Assembly (NCBI RefSeq): GCF_905220365.1
Contig: NC_061131.1
Location: 12,747,318 to 12,811,317 of the forward strand
Direction: 5' to 3'
DNA length: 64,000 bases
DNA from: Vanessa cardui
Taxonomy: Eukaryota > Arthropoda > Insecta > Lepidoptera > Nymphalidae
Shown here: positions 33,175-45,430 of the stretch, one piece after another
Layout of the letters: the number at the start of each line of letters is the position of its first letter
How positions within the stretch are numbered: the stretch's first letter is position 1
Program-made: the position numbers and the translations under genes
The notes under the pieces: generated by a model
The model's input: only the letters and a program-made list of their open reading frames with translations
The model's database searches: none
What the model was told of the DNA's origin: nothing

Positions 33175-33490
33175 TATGAGATGGCCCAGTGATTAGAACG
33201 TGTGCATCCTAACCGATGATTGCGGGTTCAAACCCAGGCAAGCACTACTATATACATATATGTGCTTAATTTATGTTTATAATTCATGTCGTGCTCAGGG
33301 GTGAAGGAAAACATCGTGAGGAAACCTGCATGTGTCTAATTTCATTGAAATTCTGCCATATGTGCATTCCACCGACCCGCATTGGGACAGCGTGGTGGAA
33401 TTTGTTCCACACCTTCTCCTTTATAGAAGAGGAGGCCTTATCTCAGCAGTGGAAAATGTACAGGCTGTTTCTTTACTTTACTTTACTTTA
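33175..33490 (+). mobile_element. Full-length SINE with CTTTA tail
   Basis: Begins ATGAGATGGCCCAGTGATTA, with GGGTTCAAACCC as B box, the complete body, and (ACTTT)n at the end. The 89-codon frame inside is a by-product. Confidence 0.92.
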
Positions 33491-34150
33491 TAAATTTACA
33501 TTTTTATATTTAATGGTTTGTAACTTATCTTTATATTTTTGACGATTCGTATTTAAAAATTTTAATATATAGAAGCATTCATATTTAAAAATATATGTCA
33601 ATTTAATAAAACTAAAATTTCATTATCATTAATATTCATATCAGTATATTGTAAGAAATTGTAGATAAATAAATTGTACCATATATATAATAAAAGCTTT
33701 TATGTATTTTTACCTGTTAGTCTGTGTAGTATTAAGATATCAAAACTTTTGAACAGTTTTCGAAATTTGATCAAAGTTTTTGTGTTGTAAAAAAACAATC
33801 TTATGTAGACAAAGCTGATAGAAAAATGGCTTAAAAATTACGAAGTATACACGTTTGAGTTATCTTGAAACTTTGTAATGTCATTTTTTTTATTTACAAA
33901 TATTCTATATAAAAAAAGTAGGTGATCGTTTTATATCGAGTATGTTATCAAAACTTACTAATTGTATATTAACATTTCGCCCACAAGCGTCTTCGTCAAT
34001 CTTTGGCAACAGAGGTATTTTAAACGCTCTCTAAGATCCTGTTGTAGAAAGTATACAATTACATGAATATTTATTTCTTTTGTTTTAATTTTGTATACAA
34101 TTTTAAATTCGTAAAGCATCTTGTATAATGTATATGGCAAATAGTATATT
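33491..34150. other. No recognised feature
   Basis: Very AT-rich. No gene or repeat family recognised. Confidence 0.4.
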
Positions 34151-34152
34151 AT

Positions 34153-34390
34153 ATACTAGCGACCCGCCCGGCTTCACACGGGTGTAATGATATGACATCA
34201 CAATAGAAACTTCTAACATTATCGGCGTTTCTTTACGAAATTGTCCATATATTATATTTAAATACCTTCTTCTCGAATCACTCTGTCTATTAAAAAAATC
34301 CGCATCAAAATCCTTTGCGTAGTTTTAAAGATTTAAGCATACATAGGGACATAGGGACAGATAAAGCGAGTTTGTTTTATACAATGTAAT
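34153..34390 (-). repeat. Short dispersed repeat with 'ACTAGCGACCCGCCCGGCTT' end
   Basis: TATACTAGCGACCCGCCCGG, CTTCACACGGGTG, ATCCGCATCAAAATCCTTTG, GTTTTAAAGATTTAAGCATA and CATAGGGACAGATAAAGCGA follow the order typical of another lepidopteran Helitron-like family, distinct from D and E. Confidence 0.6.
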
Positions 34391-34847
34391 GAAGTCACGT
34401 TATCATTAATTATGTAAACAAATTAAACAACATACAAAACGCTGTAACTTAAATGCCTTCAGTAGTTTTATTATAACTTACTCAAAGAATCCGACTTAAC
34501 AGTAAGGGTTGTGAACACAACATCCAAGTTAAATACGCCTAAATAAACAACATACAACGTTGTGTGTTTGTTCTTATGTTACGACGTCGAGATAAAAAGT
34601 TAAGCAGTTCTCCGAGTTAAACAAAAGTTCACTCAAGTCGACAGCTCTCTGTGCTAGCTTATTAGTTTGTCGGTCGAAAACGTTTCAGAATTTTAGCTGT
34701 AAAATGAGAACTTTAAAATACTCTTATATAATTACTTAAGTTTCTTTCCCTTATAAGTTAAGTCGACAATATGCCACTTAAAATATTTTCTTTGTACGGT
34801 TTTTTTTTTGTTTTTCAATAAAGAGGATAATTGATTATATAATAAAT

Positions 34848-35010
34848 AAATAAATATTGGACAACATCACATACATTACTCTGATACCAATGTAAGTAGC
34901 TACAGCACTTATGTATACATATAATGTACTTGTTATGGAAAATCAGAAGTAAACAACCTTAAACACCCAGACCCAATACAACATAGAAAAGTAATGATTT
35001 TTCTAGATAC
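34848..35010 (+). repeat. Dispersed repeat family H
   Basis: AAATATTGGACAACATCACA, TACATTACTCTGATACCAAT, GTAAGTAGCTACAGCACTTA, TTATGGAAAATCAGAAGTAA and ACACCCAGACCCAATACAAC. Confidence 0.65.
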
Positions 35011-35785
35011 CGATGCTATAGTTACTTAGTAATTTAGGGTTTAGGCGATACTTAGTAATTTTGGGTTCCGGTTTCAGAGATGAGTTAGCTAGAATAACAA
35101 TATACAAGCAAGATGATCTTAGTTATTTAGTTAATGCTAAATAAGATTAAATAATAAGTAACAGGATAATATTATCAAAGTCAAAATGTCGGACGCAAAT
35201 ATTTTTGGAGAAATAATTTAAAAACAAACTTAAATCGTGAAATGTAGGGTATCAAATTATAAGCCTTAACACAAAATATTTATTATTATATAATATAAAA
35301 ATTTCAAGCCTTAACACAAAATATTTGTAAAGCTGAATAAACAACGGTAACAAAAATGCTCATAGTTGATTACATTAAAACATAGGAAATGTATGGAACA
35401 ATAACAGTCAATATATCGTTTATTAGTAACATATATATCAATGAATGGCTGAACTAATCGCAATTGTATATATGAAACAATTCGCAACCAATTAGTAAAA
35501 CTTACTGGTTGAAATATTAAATACAATTCAAATGGATAATTATAGTAATGTACTCGTTATAATACTGAACATGTTGCAACGTGTGATGCTTTTGCACAAA
35601 TATATATTGTCTGAGAATAAAAAAGAAACAGTAATTAGTATGGGATATAAAATTGCAATCGTGGTAGTCTATAACATTTTAAATGTTTTTTCTGTCAATA
35701 AAATCGGGGACTCAGTGGAGTTTCTTTTTTTGTCGTCATATCAGTATAGGAAGGCTTTATTTCACGTTTATTATTTATGTGTATT
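35011..35785. other. No recognised gene
   Basis: An 87-codon AT-rich frame (35532-35795) has no recognised domain. Confidence 0.4.
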
Positions 35786-35799
35786 ATTATGGTAAGGCT

Positions 35800-35935
35800 T
35801 GATGCAAGGATGCATTTATTAATTTGGTGCATTAGCGGTGAGAGAAATTGTATATATTTCTTACAGTGACATTATCTATGGCGGTGACTACCGACCATCA
35901 GATGGCCCGTGCTCGCCAGGATATATCGTAAAAAA
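35800..35935 (-). repeat. Dispersed repeat family C, end fragment
   Basis: Plus strand shows ATTTCTTACAGTGACATTAT, CTATGGCGGTGACTACCGAC, CATCAGATGGCCCGTGCTCG and CCAGG...ATCGTAAAAAAGG. Confidence 0.6.
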
Positions 35936-35939
35936 GGAA

Positions 35940-36650
35940 ACATACCATGTTCAATGTATTTATATTATATAGGATATAAAATATAATATAAGCTCAATAT
36001 TTGTGCGTTCCATAAAATATCCTCAGCACTAACGTACCTTGGTAGAAGCCTTTTTTAAATTTGTCAACGTTATTATTTTTAGCCTAAAGTAAGATACGAT
36101 GATATCCATGTAAGAAAAATTAAAAATATATATCTTACAATTAATTAAAATAAAAACATAATCCATAACATCAACTTCTAAGCTATTTCTGTGTAATCAA
36201 TTATTTGAGTAACAGACGTTGCAAAAATCTTCCACGTTTGTTAATAATACGAGTTACATAAATAATATTTAATTTAACGTTACTCAGTAATTGTACGAAA
36301 TATAAATAATAATGTACGATACCGAATTTTAATAATAAAGTAGCGGTCATTTCGAGCGCACATCCCATTTAATGTCGCACACCGCATTAATATTCTGATT
36401 ATAATGTGTAGACTGGAACGAGCGTTGATGAGATAATGCCATCGGTTTTGGTGCATCACGTATCTATGCCATAAGAAATTTACTTTTCCCAAAACGTATC
36501 GCTAAAATCTAATACTGATTTAATCATTCGCATAAAAACTGCTTTGTAAGTTATTATTATTATCTTATGCGTTCTTTTTTTAAATAATTAACAAAGGCAA
36601 TTCGTCGTAATTCTTCTCGATATGCTATCTGATGATGATTCATTCTCTAA
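35940..36650. other. No recognised feature
   Basis: AT-rich without a supported ORF. Confidence 0.4.
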
Positions 36651-36654
36651 AGTG

Positions 36655-36760
36655 ACTGAGTATCGCTGGTTTTTAGTGGGTATTCCGGTGATCACCAGGC
36701 GTTCCCTCCACTGGTAAGTCCCACGTATGTGAGACTTACCTGAAGACTTCAAGCACAAGA
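36655..36760 (+). repeat. GC-rich dispersed repeat, second copy
   Basis: TATCGCTGGTTTTTAGTGGG and CACCAGGCGTTCCCTCCACT match the pattern of 4739-4945. Shorter and diverged. Confidence 0.45.
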
Positions 36761-36764
36761 AAAG

Positions 36765-38040
36765 AAATTACTATTATTACTATACAAGTTTATAAATAGA
36801 TGTATATTTGTAGATGTAGTTTACGTTTGCTTGTTCTAGAATCACAACTTCAAATCTTATTGATTAGATTATTTTATACAATATTATTTTATTGTTTTAG
36901 GATGGGCAAAGGGTTTACAGTATTTATATTTTTTGCGGTTACGTAAGGATCGGGCGCTACACAAACGGACGCTGTCCAAACTATAATATTGACATTCATG
37001 TACAAACTTCGAATGCCTCCAAGTAGTTTCTACAATATGACAGTCTGTGATGGCTTTGTTATGTAATTTCCATAAATATATACATAATAACAATATTTGT
37101 TATTTTTCAAGTCATTATGTCTTATTACTCCTCTCAGATCACTTATCCTGAGGTCGTGGGTTTACAGCCCCGTCGAAAAATTTTAAAAGTTTAAAGAATG
37201 GGTAAATCAATATTTAAACTAACGTTGCCATATGAATAAAATATTTCTTTTGATTTTTTTGTTGCCAGCCATAGATGAATGAGTAACCTACTCATTCATA
37301 TAAGACTAGCAACACTTGATTCAACACCGCACATATTACAACGAAACAAAAAAAAACAAGCTGTTCTTATTTCAAAATTGATTGATGAAATTCTAGACTT
37401 AAAGGTTTGTGGTGATCATATAGTAGAAGTAATTTAAATAAATATTATTATTAATAGTTTGACTTTAAGCAATGGATTGATTTCATATTAATAATTATAA
37501 TTGGATAGGCATCGTCTTGATGGTCTGTCAATCTGCTAAAGACAGGTGGATTGATGAAGGTTCTACTAACTAGCTTATCTCTATTCATATTTAATCATTT
37601 AATATATTCGAGTAGAAACTAGGAAATACTTGTAGAAACATTGTTTCCATGTATAAAATGTATAAATAGTAAATTTAAACATCATCAGTAACGTCACCAA
37701 GTCTTTGTCGTCCTTCACCAGTTTTAATTCCTGGATAGTATAGTATTCAAGTATCGTTCTAAGGTTGCAGACCAGTGTTTGGAATATCACCTACATCTGT
37801 TTATCTATATGTTCGTGTTGCGTATGTTACAGGATATGGAAAATAGTGTATAGCTGTTATTATTATATCTAATCCTTAAAAATTAAAGAGAAAAACATGT
37901 GCATAAAATGAGAAGTAGCTGAATATATCCATGTACTTATTTTCAAGATAATGGTTCCGGTGCTCAAAATTTATTTACCCCGTCAATATGGGCTAGTATT
38001 GAAATTGGTTAGTAGGAAATATGTTTTTATAATCAACCGA
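36765..38040. other. No recognised gene
   Basis: AT-rich. Contains a small hairpin near 37275-37300 (ATGAATGAGTA, ACC, TACTCATTCAT). Confidence 0.4.
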
Positions 38041-38044
38041 CATT

Positions 38045-38205
38045 CCTTGGTAGGGCCTTATGCAAACCCATTTGAAGTATTACACACTCATCGCGTATTC
38101 TACTGCCCTAATAGCAGAACTTACTGAGCTGTGTTTGGCTTACACAACATAACTCCAAGACAATATTTCTTGCTGTGCCAATGTATGTGGTCAGTGGCGA
38201 CTACT
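38045..38205 (-). repeat. Dispersed repeat family C, diverged
   Basis: Plus strand: TTGGTAGGGCCTTATGCAAA, TATTCTACTGCCCTAATAGC and ACAACATAACTCCAAGACAA. Confidence 0.55.
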
Positions 38206-38221
38206 TACTCGGAGATAAAAT

Positions 38222-38500
38222 AAAGTAAAGTAGAGTAACAGCCCGTAAATTTCCCACTGCTGAGATAAGGCCTCCTCTTCCATTAAGGAGAGTTCACGCT
38301 GTTCAAATGCGGGTTGGTGGAATGCACATGTGGCACATGTAGGTTTCTTCACAATGTTTTCCGTCACCGCCGAGCACGATATGAATTATAAACACAAATT
38401 AAGCACATATACATATACAGTGGTGCTTGCCTGGGTTTGACCCGCAATCATCGGTTAAGATGCACGCGTTCTGACCACTGGGCCATCTCAGCTCCACTCG
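38222..38500 (-). mobile_element. SINE (CTTTA-tail type) with internal deletion
   Basis: Minus-strand copy from AAAGTAAAGTAGAGTAACAG to the tRNA-like head (GCACGCGTTCTGACCACTGG). Two internal segments are missing: the AGGGTTTGGAACATATTCC block and part of the AGAATTTC block. Confidence 0.88.
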
Positions 38501-38504
38501 TACA

Positions 38505-39150
38505 TGAACGTGAATAAAAAAGCGAATAAAAATGTTTATATAAAAGGAATATATTTCTAAAATAATTAAAATTTATTTACATCACAATTAAATAGAGATA
38601 ACAATTATCTTAATTGTGCCTATGGTTTAATTGTAAGCCAGCAATCGCCTTAAAATTGTATCACCGATATTTTAATATCACATTAATCGCTTTGTTTACT
38701 AAAATAACATTATTGTTGACAAACGCTTCCTGCTTATAAGCGACGTCACCACTTCGATGGGTTTAATTAATATCTTACTAACAAAAATAATGCGCGTTTA
38801 ATTCAAAACACATAACGAATGGTCAGTTGAATTAAACCAGTTCAATAAATTTCACTCAAATTCGCCTTAAAAATCATCGCATTCAATGAAAAATACCTTA
38901 AGAAAATTGCATGCTAAGGTCTTGTCTTGCTGAAATACCTTCATTAAATATGGATGCATAACACTTCCTTATTGTTAGTAAAATTATACGCCACTATTGG
39001 TTCGGAAAAGAATACACTGACATGAGAAGAATCGAAGATAGTAACTCTGCGGGTATTCTTTTATTTTTCACTATTGGACAGTCTACTTCTTGGACTCTTA
39101 AAATGACACATTTGAGTTTAATTGAAAAATTTCATTCAAGATATGCATGC
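38505..39150. other. No recognised feature
   Basis: AT-rich. No gene or repeat family recognised. Confidence 0.4.
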
Positions 39151-39155
39151 TCGCT

Positions 39156-39195
39156 AATCATACTTTTCTTTACCAGTGTAAAGAAAAGTATGATT
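39156..39195. repeat. Perfect 18-bp inverted repeat with 4-nt loop
   Basis: AATCATACTTTTCTTTAC, loop CAGT, then its exact complement. As RNA it would be a stable stem, but length alone does not make it a microRNA. Confidence 0.9.
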
Positions 39196-39234
39196 GTGAT
39201 GATGACTGTTAAGTAAATGCATGTAAATGAGCTG

Positions 39235-39460
39235 ATCTCAATTTTGGAGGAGAATGTTTAGAGTTTATTACACCACGCTTTATTACTTTTTGGTATCAGA
39301 TTATCATTCGACGTGGTTTACGCCGAGCACGGGATGAATTACAAACATCGATCAAGCACATCAAAATTTAATGGTATTTGATCAGGGAAGAATCTGTTAT
39401 CATCGGTTAACATCCAAGTGATCTAACCACTGAGCTAGACTGAGCACAAGAGAAATTATA
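39235..39460 (-). mobile_element. Old, diverged SINE copy
   Basis: Recognisable pieces: CACCACGCT, GCCGAGCACGGGATGAATTA, ATCATCGGTTAACATC and CTAACCACTGAGCTAG. The remainder has diverged. Confidence 0.55.
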
Positions 39461-39464
39461 CACA

Positions 39465-41030
39465 CAATTTAAGCACACAAAAAATACTTTGAGTTTTTAA
39501 CTGTGAATTTATTTCAGGGACTTTTTCCGGATAAAAATTCCACGTCACTATCCGGACAATAAACTATCTATTGAGTTAAAAAATGGTCGGCTCGTTGCTC
39601 CGTTGCTTTGTCGCTGAGATAAATCCTACAGACCTAATTTTATAATGACGTAAGTGTTGATTTGTGGACTGTAGTCATTCAATTAGAAGTTATCTCACTT
39701 AAGTGTTCTTATAACTATGAATTTCTATATTATTATGATTTACACACACATACCTATATAAATATTACGATTATAATCTGGAAATTACTCTAAGAAAATC
39801 TGATCACGGAAAGGAATCATAGGAAATATATCTCTCTGAGGGGGTCTCTTTGAAGGAGTGGAAAACTAACTTATGTATAATTCTTACCCATTAAAACCTT
39901 TGTAATATCGTACGTCTAACGTACGCAAAGGATAGGCTACAGAACTCCACTTGTGCGTTAGAGGAAAATCATTAATTGAATATTAAATTTTATGAGTTGG
40001 TGATAACTCATTGGTGATAACTTTAATCAAAATTATAACAACTCGCCTTGTTGCTTTCACTAGTGACAGGAGGGCTGGTTCGTTTTTAGCGCAGAGGATC
40101 GGAATTTTGAGGTCAAGATTTATGCAGTAACAATTTTTTAATTCATATTTTAATGTTATTAATTGATAATAGCAAATAAAAGTAAAAAAAAGATCCTATA
40201 GATTTTTATTGTTACTTCTTACATTACATTTACTGGATGAGGTGCTCTTCGATATAACAATCGACTGATTCGATTTTGAGCATTCGCTGCACCCGAGTTA
40301 GTAGTTATTACAATGTTAGATAAACTGTGTCGCAAATCGAGTACTGCAATGCCCAGTACTTCTCACTTATATAATAATCGAATCTGAACTGTTACAGCAC
40401 AGGCGAATACTTCATGTTATGGCTCCTAACATTTCATTATGATTTCGAGCATTTTTCTAAAGTCACTCGTAGCTGAAAAATATGCAATGGTATTTGACGG
40501 AAAATTTATTATTGCTGAAATTAACTATTATTAACTTGCCAAATATAATGGTATTACAAGGAATACAGGAAAAAAGGTTGGCAGGACAAATTAAAAAGAA
40601 ATCTATAAAGCAAGCAAACCCCAGATCAGATACTAAAATACTATTATATTATTTAGAACGAGAATAAAAGAACTTTTTTTTAACGAATGTTTAAAAGAAA
40701 TTTGTTGTTAAACTTATACGCTAAAAACTATAAATTTTTAATAAAAATAACTGACTCACATAAAGAAATAAATATACAACTTACGTATACATTTTATTTT
40801 CAGAATATAAATATGAAAACATTTTGTACAATTTTATTTTACTTGTAATATTGAATAATTTAATTTGTCAGTATTTTCCTTTTAAATTGTCAGATTAATA
40901 TTCATAAGAATTTCTTACAAACGCTCAGTGAAAGATTTAAAAATGAAATACACGTTATCGTTCGTACATAGGAATCAGAACGCTTAGTGTTTTCAAAGAA
41001 AACTTCGTTATAATAAAATGATTGGACCTG
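39465..41030. other. No recognised gene
   Basis: AT-rich. A 61-codon frame at 40482-40667 has no domain. Confidence 0.4.
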
Positions 41031-41261
41031 TTCGTTGCTAAATCCTATTAGATTCAAATATTTCAAGAAATATTTGAATATCGAAGGTGATTTTTTTTTT
41101 AAATTTATTAAGCACTTAGTCGTACGTAATAATATACAAAGTATTATACGTTTGACATTAAAAGAGTATTTAAGTATTTCTCATGAAAATGACTGTGGTA
41201 ATGTTCGCAAATTAATGAGCCCTAATTTTTTGTTAGTTGATTCTAGTTTCTGTACTCTTCC

Positions 41262-41462
41262 TTGCTCCTTATTACATAAGCTATCTGTCAGTGAAAGTCC
41301 CGTCAAAATCAGTCCAGCCGTTTCTGAAATTAGTCGGAACAAACAGACAGGTAAAATATTTTGGTATATGTACCGTGGTAAATATACATATGCATTTAGT
41401 AAAATACCCTTATTTTAATATTACAAACACAATCCAATTTTATTATTTGTATATTCATAGGT
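41262..41462 (-). repeat. Helitron-like repeat family E, minus copy
   Basis: Plus strand reads AGTCCCGTCAAAATCAGTCC, AGCCGTTTCTGAAATTAGTC, TTGGTATATGTACCGTGGTA, TATTTTAATATTACAAACAC and TATGAATATAC-type head, the reverse of 32380-32620. Confidence 0.7.
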
Positions 41463-41707
41463 GATCTCAGTGCCAGCAATCTTTAATAAGGGTAATATTA
41501 AACTCGATTTTAGACACAGTGGTATCTAAAATAGAAATACAGCAGTACAAAGTATTGATATTTGCCGCGAGAATAATTGATGAATCAGTTCCAGAGAGGC
41601 TTGCACAAAACCCACAAGGCAACCCTTTTCATTATTAAATCCAGAATGTTTAAATTTAACGTTTTGATATTTATAAAAAAATGAACAATAATAATAAGTA
41701 ACATAAG

Positions 41708-41951
41708 CAGTGGTGTAGCTAGGTGAAGAAGGGCCTCAAAGTAAAATGAATCGGGCCCTCACCCCCTCTTTCCCATCCCTCTTTAACTTTACCCTTTAAA
41801 ATTATAGATACCAAATAAGAAATCTTGTACACAGGGTCGTGACTTTCTAGCTTCAGAAACTTAAGGTTTTTAGTTTAGAGGGCCCCCTGAACTCCGGGGC
41901 CCTGGTGCCCTGGGCACTCCACTATCTGGCCCTACGATAGCTACGCCACTG
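41708..41951 (+). mobile_element. hAT-type MITE with 8-bp target duplication
   Basis: The terminal inverted repeats are CAGTGGTGTAGCTA at the left and, complemented, CAGTGGCGTAGCTA at the right. Both are flanked by AACATAAG (41700-41707 and 41952-41959), an 8-bp duplication as made by hAT transposases. The 244-bp inside is GC-rich (GGGCCC blocks) with no ORF, so it needs a transposase in trans. Confidence 0.9.
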
Positions 41952-42159
41952 AACATAAGAGAATTTTACGATCATTTATGTCTCTGTTATTTTAATAAAT
42001 CGATATATCCCATCAAATGTCACTAATTTATTTCGATATATTCTTTATATTTTTGATTCATCATTTACGGTTTCTTATTTATCTATAAGGAGTTTTCGGC
42101 TTGATCAGCTAACTCTGTCGAAACAACTTTCGCCAACGGTTTCTGTGATTCGACTTGAG

Positions 42160-42285
42160 AATCTTCAAGAAAAGAACTTACACATTTATTTAACGCTGGC
42201 AACGCACCAGATAAGATAAATGGTCTTGCATTTGTCCATGGATGGTGGTAGATAAATTCCTTCAGGTGAGCCTACCATAAATAAA
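42160..42285 (+). repeat. 3'-end fragment of the Jockey/CR1-type LINE, diverged
   Basis: GAAAAGAACTTACACATTTA, GCTGGCAACGCACCAG, CATTTGTCCATGGATGGTGG and CCTTCAGGTGAGCCTACC align with the 3' end of the element at 17243-19824. Confidence 0.65.
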
Positions 42286-42535
42286 TGTTAAAAAAGCCAG
42301 GTTCTTTTTTTTTAAGATCCTATAAAATAGAGCCTTATGTTAAGTAATGACGTGGTGTCTAAGATGGAAGCTAGTTAACACAACCCTTGGCTGTTAGATA
42401 CCCAGATTACAATACTCAGGAAATACTGACGGAGGGGATTAATGCATGTATTGTATCTGTTAGAATATCAGGTCACAGAATTTATTAGTCCTTGTGATCG
42501 TACTGATACTATATATGATATAAAATATTATGAAA

Positions 42536-42680
42536 AGTTACCTCGACCATGTTCTAAGGAAGGTCTTGAGCATGGATGTCGATGAATATAGAGGACGACC
42601 AAAGAAACGATGGATAGATTGTGTGAAAGACGATATGGTTTTGAAAGAACGTTACTTGTGAGATGACGTCAGACAGCTCT
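42536..42680 (+). pseudogene. Fragment of a LINE reverse-transcriptase C-terminus
   Basis: Translates as EYRGRPKKRWIDCVKDDM, a signature of the C-terminal region of several insect non-LTR elements (GRPKKRW and DCV). Upstream residues HVLRKVLSMD fit across a small frame problem. No catalytic domain remains. It differs in sequence from the RTE copy at 21171-24292 (GRPYSRWADE). Confidence 0.7.
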
Positions 42681-42693
42681 CTGTCTCCATGCA

Positions 42694-42752
42694 TGTAGCA
42701 TGTCGTCTCCTTCCATACCTCTGTATGGAAGGATACAACATGCTACGTAGAC
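42694..42752. repeat. Imperfect hairpin
   Basis: GTAGCATGTCGTCTCCTTCC pairs with GGAAGGATACAACATGCTAC around CATACCTCTGTAT. Adjacent to the LINE fragment. Confidence 0.75.
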
Positions 42753-42754
42753 TC

Positions 42755-43745
42755 TAAGTAGAATTGGGATAAGGGCAGGAGTTTGATAATGACCTACTTT
42801 TTGTAGAGCATGGTTAGCATTACTAATAAAGGACAAATTCATTACAAAATGATTTTTTTTAACTTGCAAATAAAGCTGATCAGCTTAACTCGTAATAAAC
42901 ATTATTCAACACGTGCGGTCAGGAATAATAAATAAGACTTCTGTCATTTTGCGGTTGTACAATTTTAGGACTTTCATAACGCGTTATAAATTTGTGGACA
43001 ACAATTTGTTACAATTGGTGAATCGCTCTAATTACGTTATTATCTCGTTTTATTATGAAAACATTTCTGTTTGATATCGTGCAAAACGTTCTTTCTACAT
43101 GTATTATTGCTCGCGATTTTAGACGTTATGCCCGATGCGTTAAGTGGGAAAATAGAATAAATTGTTATGTGAAATTGAATTTATATTTTGTGAACTGTAC
43201 GATTGTCGGTATAATGTAAGGCTCGCATTTCGTACAAATTATTTAAAGTGGCCTATTTGTGGTCGTTCGGTTGATAAGCGTACGTATAACAGTACATTTA
43301 CGTAATCGTGTCAAATTTTTATAATAAGTATTAACGACTATTTCAGCTTTGTTTTGCTTTATATCTTTTATTATATGAATTAAAATTATACTTATATTTT
43401 TTAGAACAAGAATTGTTCCTAATTCAAATTTAAAAAAAGAGGGAAATTTCCAACCTTGAATTCAAACATGCAGAAACCAGAAATATTATTTACGTAATGA
43501 AAATGGTAAATATAAAAGTTGTGAAATGTTGCAATATAACTAATAAATAAAAAAAAAACCGTCGAAGTTGACTCGTATATATTAAATATACATAATGATA
43601 AAACCACAGTCAGTCATAAAGTTTGAGAATAATGTAATTACAACAAAAACATTGTAATTAATGAAAATTCCATGTGAATTAAAATAATAACAAAAAATTG
43701 TTTACATAAAACCTCATATGAAAGAGAGAAACAAAGAGAAAAAGA
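42755..43745. other. No recognised feature
   Basis: AT-rich without supported ORFs. Confidence 0.4.
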
Positions 43746-43751
43746 ACGGGA

Positions 43752-43872
43752 CCGAGATGACCCAATGGTTAGAACGGGTGCAAACATTCATGTTGCATGT
43801 TCCAAACCTTCTCCTTAAGGAGGCCGTAGCCCAGCAGTGGGAAATTTATAGGTTGTTGTTGTTGTTCTTGTA
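43752..43872 (+). mobile_element. SINE (GTT-tail type) with large internal deletion
   Basis: Head ACCGAGATGACCCAATGGTT, then directly TTCCAAACCTTCTCCTTAAG, CCCAGCAGTGGGAAATTTAT and a (GTT)n tail. About 200 bp of body are missing. Confidence 0.85.
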
Positions 43873-44084
43873 AATTAAGTAAATAAATCGTACATATAAT
43901 TCACTTTTTGAAAGGTAACAATGTATAAATATATGTAACTACATCGGGGCTAAAACGTTATTTCCTATTAAGTGAGAAGTTTATTCAGGGGTTATTTTCA
44001 AGTGAAGATCCAAAACAGCGGTAAGGACGAGATAAATATGAAACATTACTTAATAACAAATAAACGGTGATACCCTTGAAAACG

Positions 44085-44150
44085 TTGAGTTTGAACTTGC
44101 ACTATTTGGTTAAGATTCACGCGTACTGGCCGCTCAATCATTTTATATAA
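44085..44150 (-). repeat. SINE head fragment
   Basis: TTGAGTTTGAACTTGCACTA followed by GGTTAAGATTCACGCGTACT and GGCCGCTCA is a diverged tRNA-like head on the minus strand. Confidence 0.5.
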
Positions 44151-44154
44151 ATCT

Positions 44155-45235
44155 CTTCCTTTAAAAAAGTCTCGTAAGAAAATCTTGTTTTAAAAAAAGA
44201 ATTCGATAAAAATCGTATTACTTAAAATAATATCTTGTATTTCATTCTTTCCTTCAAAAATAATCATTAGTTAGAAAGGAATAACAATAACGCTACGTTA
44301 CAGTTCACAGAGTACTCATGTTACCCGCAGGCGTTGTACATTCACGTAATAAATAAAATTCTGGTCGTGCTACAAAATAATACGTTCAACAACGAATCAT
44401 CCCAGTGACCAAAAACTAACAGCATATATTTTTCATAGTTGACGCAGAATTTTAAATCTCAATTTCGACCGCCAAATAAACGCTAACGGGATGAAGCAAA
44501 AACTGTGAAACCGACCCAGCGCGTGACGGGGTTTCGAACTGGCGTATTTTTTACATCCAACAAAGAGCTGGAGACTTTTTTTGGAGACAAACGAAGTTAG
44601 AACAACAGCTTTATGTAAGGCATTTTTTTATTAATATTTATTGAATATTGAATGACATTGTTATTGGTTATTTACAGTCGATAAGCAAGTGTAATACTTT
44701 AATGATAGAATGACTTTTAATTTAAAGTTATTACATATCATATACTCGTAATGTATTACTCGCTTTATTTAAAAAAAAAAAAGATCAGTTCGTTTAAGTG
44801 AGACCGATTATTAAAAGATAAATGTATGGAACATTTAATTTTCAATTTAAATAAATAAATAAAAAGACAAAAACCTACATAAAAACAAGTTTTACTCAAA
44901 AAAAAGACATTACCGTTTCCTTATAACGTCATCTCATATTTGACGCATTTGACACAATTTATAAGATATAAAAACATGTTGAGGGATTTGAGTACTCGTT
45001 ATTAACTTCGTATGAAATTAAAACAAAAATAATATGATTCACATAAAATTATTTAATTTACTTGTTTATCAACTCAAGTGAAACTAATTTGTAACTATGC
45101 ATTGTCATCAAAACAAAACGTATATATAAAATTTCAGCTCAATCGGTTAAAGATATTTGCTTCTAAATTGAGTTGCGAAATTTTACCCGTACAAACTTAC
45201 ATTGCATGTTAAATAGAAGCATGTAAAATAATTAA
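44155..45235. other. No recognised feature
   Basis: AT-rich. No gene or repeat family recognised. Confidence 0.4.
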
Positions 45236-45239
45236 GATT

Positions 45240-45430
45240 TCTACACTAATATTATAAATGTGAAAGTAACTCTGAATGTCTGTTTGTCACGCTTTCACTA
45301 CCAAACCGCTGAAATATGATGAAATTTCGTATGAATCAAATTTAAATTCCAAGGAAGGACATATGATATTTTTTAGGCTAAAACATGATACTTAAACATC
45401 TAAAGCGCGAGCGAAGCCAACAATAAGTAT
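45240..45430 (+). repeat. Short Helitron-like repeat family D
   Basis: ACTAATATTATAAATGTGAA, CACTACCAAACCGCTGAAAT, AAATTCCAAGGAAGGACATA and AAGCGCGAGCGAAGCC. Confidence 0.75.
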
